Below are positions 60,580-64,000 of a stretch of 64,000 nt of DNA, piece after piece. The stretch's first letter is position 1, and the number at the start of each line of letters is the position of its first letter. Source of the stretch: Pyxicephalus adspersus (Eukaryota; Chordata; Amphibia; Anura; Pyxicephalidae); the NCBI RefSeq assembly GCF_032062135.1, contig NC_092861.1, positions 114,430,845 to 114,494,844 on the forward strand, in the 5' to 3' direction. Both the position numbers and the translations under genes were made by a program. A model generated the notes under the pieces. The model did no database searches, was not told the origin of the DNA, and saw nothing but the letters and a program-made list of their open reading frames with translations.

Positions 60580-60665
60580 CTTTAGGTCATATCTATCTTT
60601 TATCTAACTGCTTAAGGTCATATCTATCTTCTATCCATCTATCTGCTTTAGGTCATATCAGATCT
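60580..60665. repeat. Degenerate tandem repeat, TTTAGGTCATATCTATCT
   Basis: GCTTTAGGTCATATCTATCT, then CTTAAGGTCATATCTATCTT, then GCTTTAGGTCATATCA, starting exactly at the right border of the MITE and separated by irregular spacers. Confidence 0.8.
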
Positions 60666-60669
60666 TCAC

Positions 60670-62480
60670 CTTGGATATCACACTGGGATGCCACATTCCT
60701 CCCATTTCTGGGGTCTTTTTGCTACCTTTAGGAAATACTTGACAACCCCCACATTGTTACCCTTTTTAGAGATTTTGAGATACATTATTGGCAATTATTT
60801 TCAGACATTTACTGAAACTTTGTTGCTGATTGTTGCTATGAGATTTTCTATTTACTGCTCTTAGTGTCTTTATTATCCAACTTTATTAGTTACCACCGCA
60901 GGACTGGATTTTCAGGTAACCCCTTTGGGACTTGCTTTGACTTTGGATGCTATGCTTTTTAACTTGGGGTCCATACATTACCTTCGACATTCATTTGACC
61001 ACCCTTGCAATATTGTTGCTCCTCATTATAGTTCACCAAAGCTAACATCTGCTACTAGTTCAGGATATTTATTGTTATTGCTTTGTTGACTTGTAGATTT
61101 CTTAGTTGCTGGTATTGTGTTTTTCATACCCTATTAGTTTACTTCACAAGCTGGCTGGGGTAACCATGACTTTTTCTAGGGATGCTCCACCAGGGGACCA
61201 CTTTGCTTAAGTTTGCCTTCATATTTGCTACCCCAGGTTCAACTATGATCCCCTGCTTTTTCAACTGAGATGGCTGCAAGCAACCTCTACACAATTCCAC
61301 TGTAGGTCTAATGAATCTCTGCTGTGTGATGCCTCTATATGCACAACGGGGAAAGATCAAAGTACAAAATTGTTACAAATCAATAAATCAGAGAACATTT
61401 CCATCTCTATAATTGGATGGCCCACAAAGCTACCATTCAGGGTAGTCTCGTTCACATTACATAATTTATTTTCCAAGAACAGAGAGATGTCCAGTGGTAA
61501 TATCCAGCAATAACAAAAAGGAAAGCCATCTAGATCCCAGGTCACAAATAGAATCCCTTCATATACAGCTTTATTTATCCATGACCATCAGAACAGAAAA
61601 GTCCATTCTGCTTCCCAATCCCAGTGACAGTTTGTAAAATATACAAAATGAAATTCTAAAGTTCATTTAGGGCAATAGTAAACACAGAATCAAAAGACAC
61701 ACTCTATACACACCATAATCACTGTTGGGTTTGGGGGGTTCCTGACCTTATGCACTACCACTGTCTAGATTGCCTCTCTGGACCAGTGTTTGGTTCCTGA
61801 ACCTGCACCGAAGTGAATGAGTTTGTCTGCACTTTTATAAATTCCTAGCCCTTGGGATGCTAATGTGCATTCCTTCTTAGCTGCTTCCCTCTACTGTATA
61901 CCCCAATTGTCCTATTAGTTATCAGTGTGAGATGGCAAGAAACATAACTATAGTCCTTACTCTCCCCATGCCCTTCTGACTCCTCCTTAGGGCAACTCAC
62001 ATGAGAGTACTACCCTTTTGGGTGATGCAAAAGTAAGTTTTGTTTTCAGAATTTACATCCAGAGATGGAACAGGGATCTTTAGAGCCATATATACAAAGA
62101 TCAAAAACAAAAAAAAAAAAAGCTACCGCCTTTTTTTAGTTAACACCGTTTGAACAGACTTGTGCCTTATTAGATGACTCCAGGGGTAGAGAGTAGTTAT
62201 CTTCTATTCCCCAATAAGATAAGGATCTGGGCACCTTGTGGGAGGTTTAAGAATGGTAGGAAGGGGTGTCTACATCCTGTTCAAAATCTTCCTAATTAGA
62301 TCTAATTTATAAAACTCTGATGAGATGGTACCTTGTTCCTGTAAGACCACACAAATTAAACCCACAGACCCCTCCAGTTTTTGAGGGCACTGGTAACTAG
62401 GTACAGCCCTCCATGTTTAGTGGCAATTTATAACCTTATTTATTCAGTAACTCTAAGGTTACTGAATCTATTAATCTAAG
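60670..62480. other. Flank or upstream intron, no exon recognised
   Basis: I searched by eye for the N-terminal exon of the acyltransferase on the minus strand and did not find it. Minus-strand open frames at 61139-61360 and 61357-61545 do not match it. Confidence 0.45.
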
Positions 62481-62493
62481 GTATTAGTTAATA

Positions 62494-62839
62494 CAGGTTG
62501 ACAATAAAATATCCGGCAACCTCTGGACCTGAGGAGTGCCGGATTTTTGAAAATTCTGCATTTTTGAAGATTATACTTACCTCCACACACAGGCCAGCCT
62601 TCCTCTCGACGCACCCACGGACATCTGGAACAGTTCAACAGAGCAGGCAGCAGGGACTTCTCAACTGTATTTAGTGTAGCAAGCAAGACCTAACAGCTGT
62701 TTCTGGAAAACAGCACCATCAAAACATAAGTGGCCAAACAGGGTACTACAGTCCATGTATTGAAAATGCGATCAGAACTTCATGCAGGAAAACTGAAGTA
62801 CCCGGATTATCGATGGCCAGATTTTCGATTGTCAACCTA
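62494..62839. mobile_element. pogo/Tigger-like MITE
   Basis: CAGGTTGACAATAAAATATC with CCGG at the left and CCAGATTTTCGATTGTCAACC at the right form inverted termini, with TA next to each end as expected for this group. The central part carries no transposase. Confidence 0.7.
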
Positions 62840-62989
62840 TACTCAACAATTATACAATGCCGATCTCGGGCATCCACAGAAGGGGCTTTTCTCCCCCTTG
62901 CTAATCTCACACATGCACAGTGAAGTTTAAACTCTTCCTTTTTTTTTCCCATTTACAGGAAGATACGCCACCAGCTCTCTTTCCTGCTC

Positions 62990-64000
62990 AGTGCGAGATC
63001 AGATTACGCAAGCATAGGATGGTGGCACTTGCACCATGCCAGAACAAAGGAGGATTTCAGGATGTTCCTGGACAGAATGATAACCAGGTCTGGAGGGCTT
63101 ATTTTCATGAATGTTTCACTTTAATTTCATATATGTTATTGGATGCACACATTACCATCACATGTTACGGGAAGTCCTCCTTCATTCTCTTAGACTACAG
63201 TAAATCTAAGCTGAATTAAATCATGGCAATGATAAATTCACTTGCACTCCTAATAGCAGTTTAGCATCTTTTCATTGCACATGGGACCATTGGCTTGAAT
63301 ATTTGGAATGCCACTGTTCCATATCTTCAACCTCCTTCCTTGTCCAATCATCTTTATTGTAATAATGTTCTCTATTTTCTACAAATGCTTTTTAGAATTT
63401 ATTACCCTGTTTTATATATTTAAAATCTTGTTTTCCAGATGTTTATGTTATTGTACCTTATTATACGATGAGTTAATGAAAAGGAATTAAATCTAACAGA
63501 GTTATTTGTATGTTGCTTCACACAGATACATACCTGCCAAGTTCAGTATATATTAGGTAATTTTAGAAATCAGCCCATACATGTATGAATAAAGAAACAT
63601 GTAATACAGGTTTCCAAAGCAATCATTATGTATTATTTAGGCATGACTCAATGGGAGGATTAAAATGAAACATATACAAATTATTTGATTTCCCTGTGCT
63701 GAATAGTTTTTTAAAGAGCTGACATTTATTTTACAGTTATGGATGTTAATAAAAATATTGTAGCTCATGACTGCTGGTAATTTCATTAGGTAATAACTAA
63801 AATTATTGATTCGTGATTGCAATTTTTTTATTTATATATTGGTTTTAAATATATTATTTACACTGGTCAACAAACATTTTCTTGCCAAACAGATTAAATT
63901 CATTTTAGGTTATGTTTGATGCACAGACTCCAAATATGGTATTGGTTTTTCTAGATTGACTCTAGTTTTTGAAATAATGACCTCCATAATAACCTCATAG
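62990..64000. other. AT-rich flank, nothing recognised
   Basis: No exon, RNA gene or transposon terminus was recognised up to the window edge. Confidence 0.45.

Overview
The window is vertebrate nuclear DNA: AT-rich, about 44 kb with no recognisable gene, and one multi-exon gene with GT-AG introns on the minus strand. The repeats suggest an amphibian, most likely a frog: Tc1-type transposons, tRNA-headed SINEs, an apparent L1-Tx1 LINE end, many fold-back MITEs and a GAAACGCGTCGG element. The organism assignment is inference from repeat content and from the animal-type gene; species cannot be read from the window.

The gene is a dihydroxyacetone-phosphate acyltransferase (GNPAT family). Fourteen coding exons run right to left from 59343 to 44290. 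All splice phases agree and join into 589 codons plus a stop. The conserved acyltransferase blocks are present, and the protein ends in Ala-Arg-Leu, a type 1 peroxisomal targeting signal. The first roughly 88 residues (two exons in the human gene) were not found between 59344 and 64000, so the 5' end probably lies beyond the right edge. The protein is clearly diverged from the mammalian enzyme (EGQRSR where mammals have EGTRSR), and no large single-exon EXOC8-like ORF lies downstream, so it may be a lineage-specific paralogue.

Layout: 1-44.2 kb is intergenic, made of decayed transposable elements and low-complexity DNA. Within it are an old direct duplication (4.9-5.7 kb against 7.0-7.7 kb), a 36-bp perfect palindrome (9.36 kb), a hammerhead-ribozyme-like core inside a repeat (12.55 kb), two Tc1-type remnants (21.7 and 34.7 kb), a LINE end (32.1 kb) and nested MITEs (38.3 kb). 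From 44.3 to 59.3 kb is the acyltransferase gene, whose introns hold a 1.4 kb inverted-repeat element (51.77-53.16 kb) and several MITEs. From 59.4 to 64 kb is its upstream flank or intron, with hAT-type MITEs (one with a perfect 8-bp target duplication) and a pogo/Tigger-like element.

Repeat family names are my recognition from memory and were not checked against a database. Exon boundaries come from reading frames, splice signals and recalled similarity to the mammalian protein.
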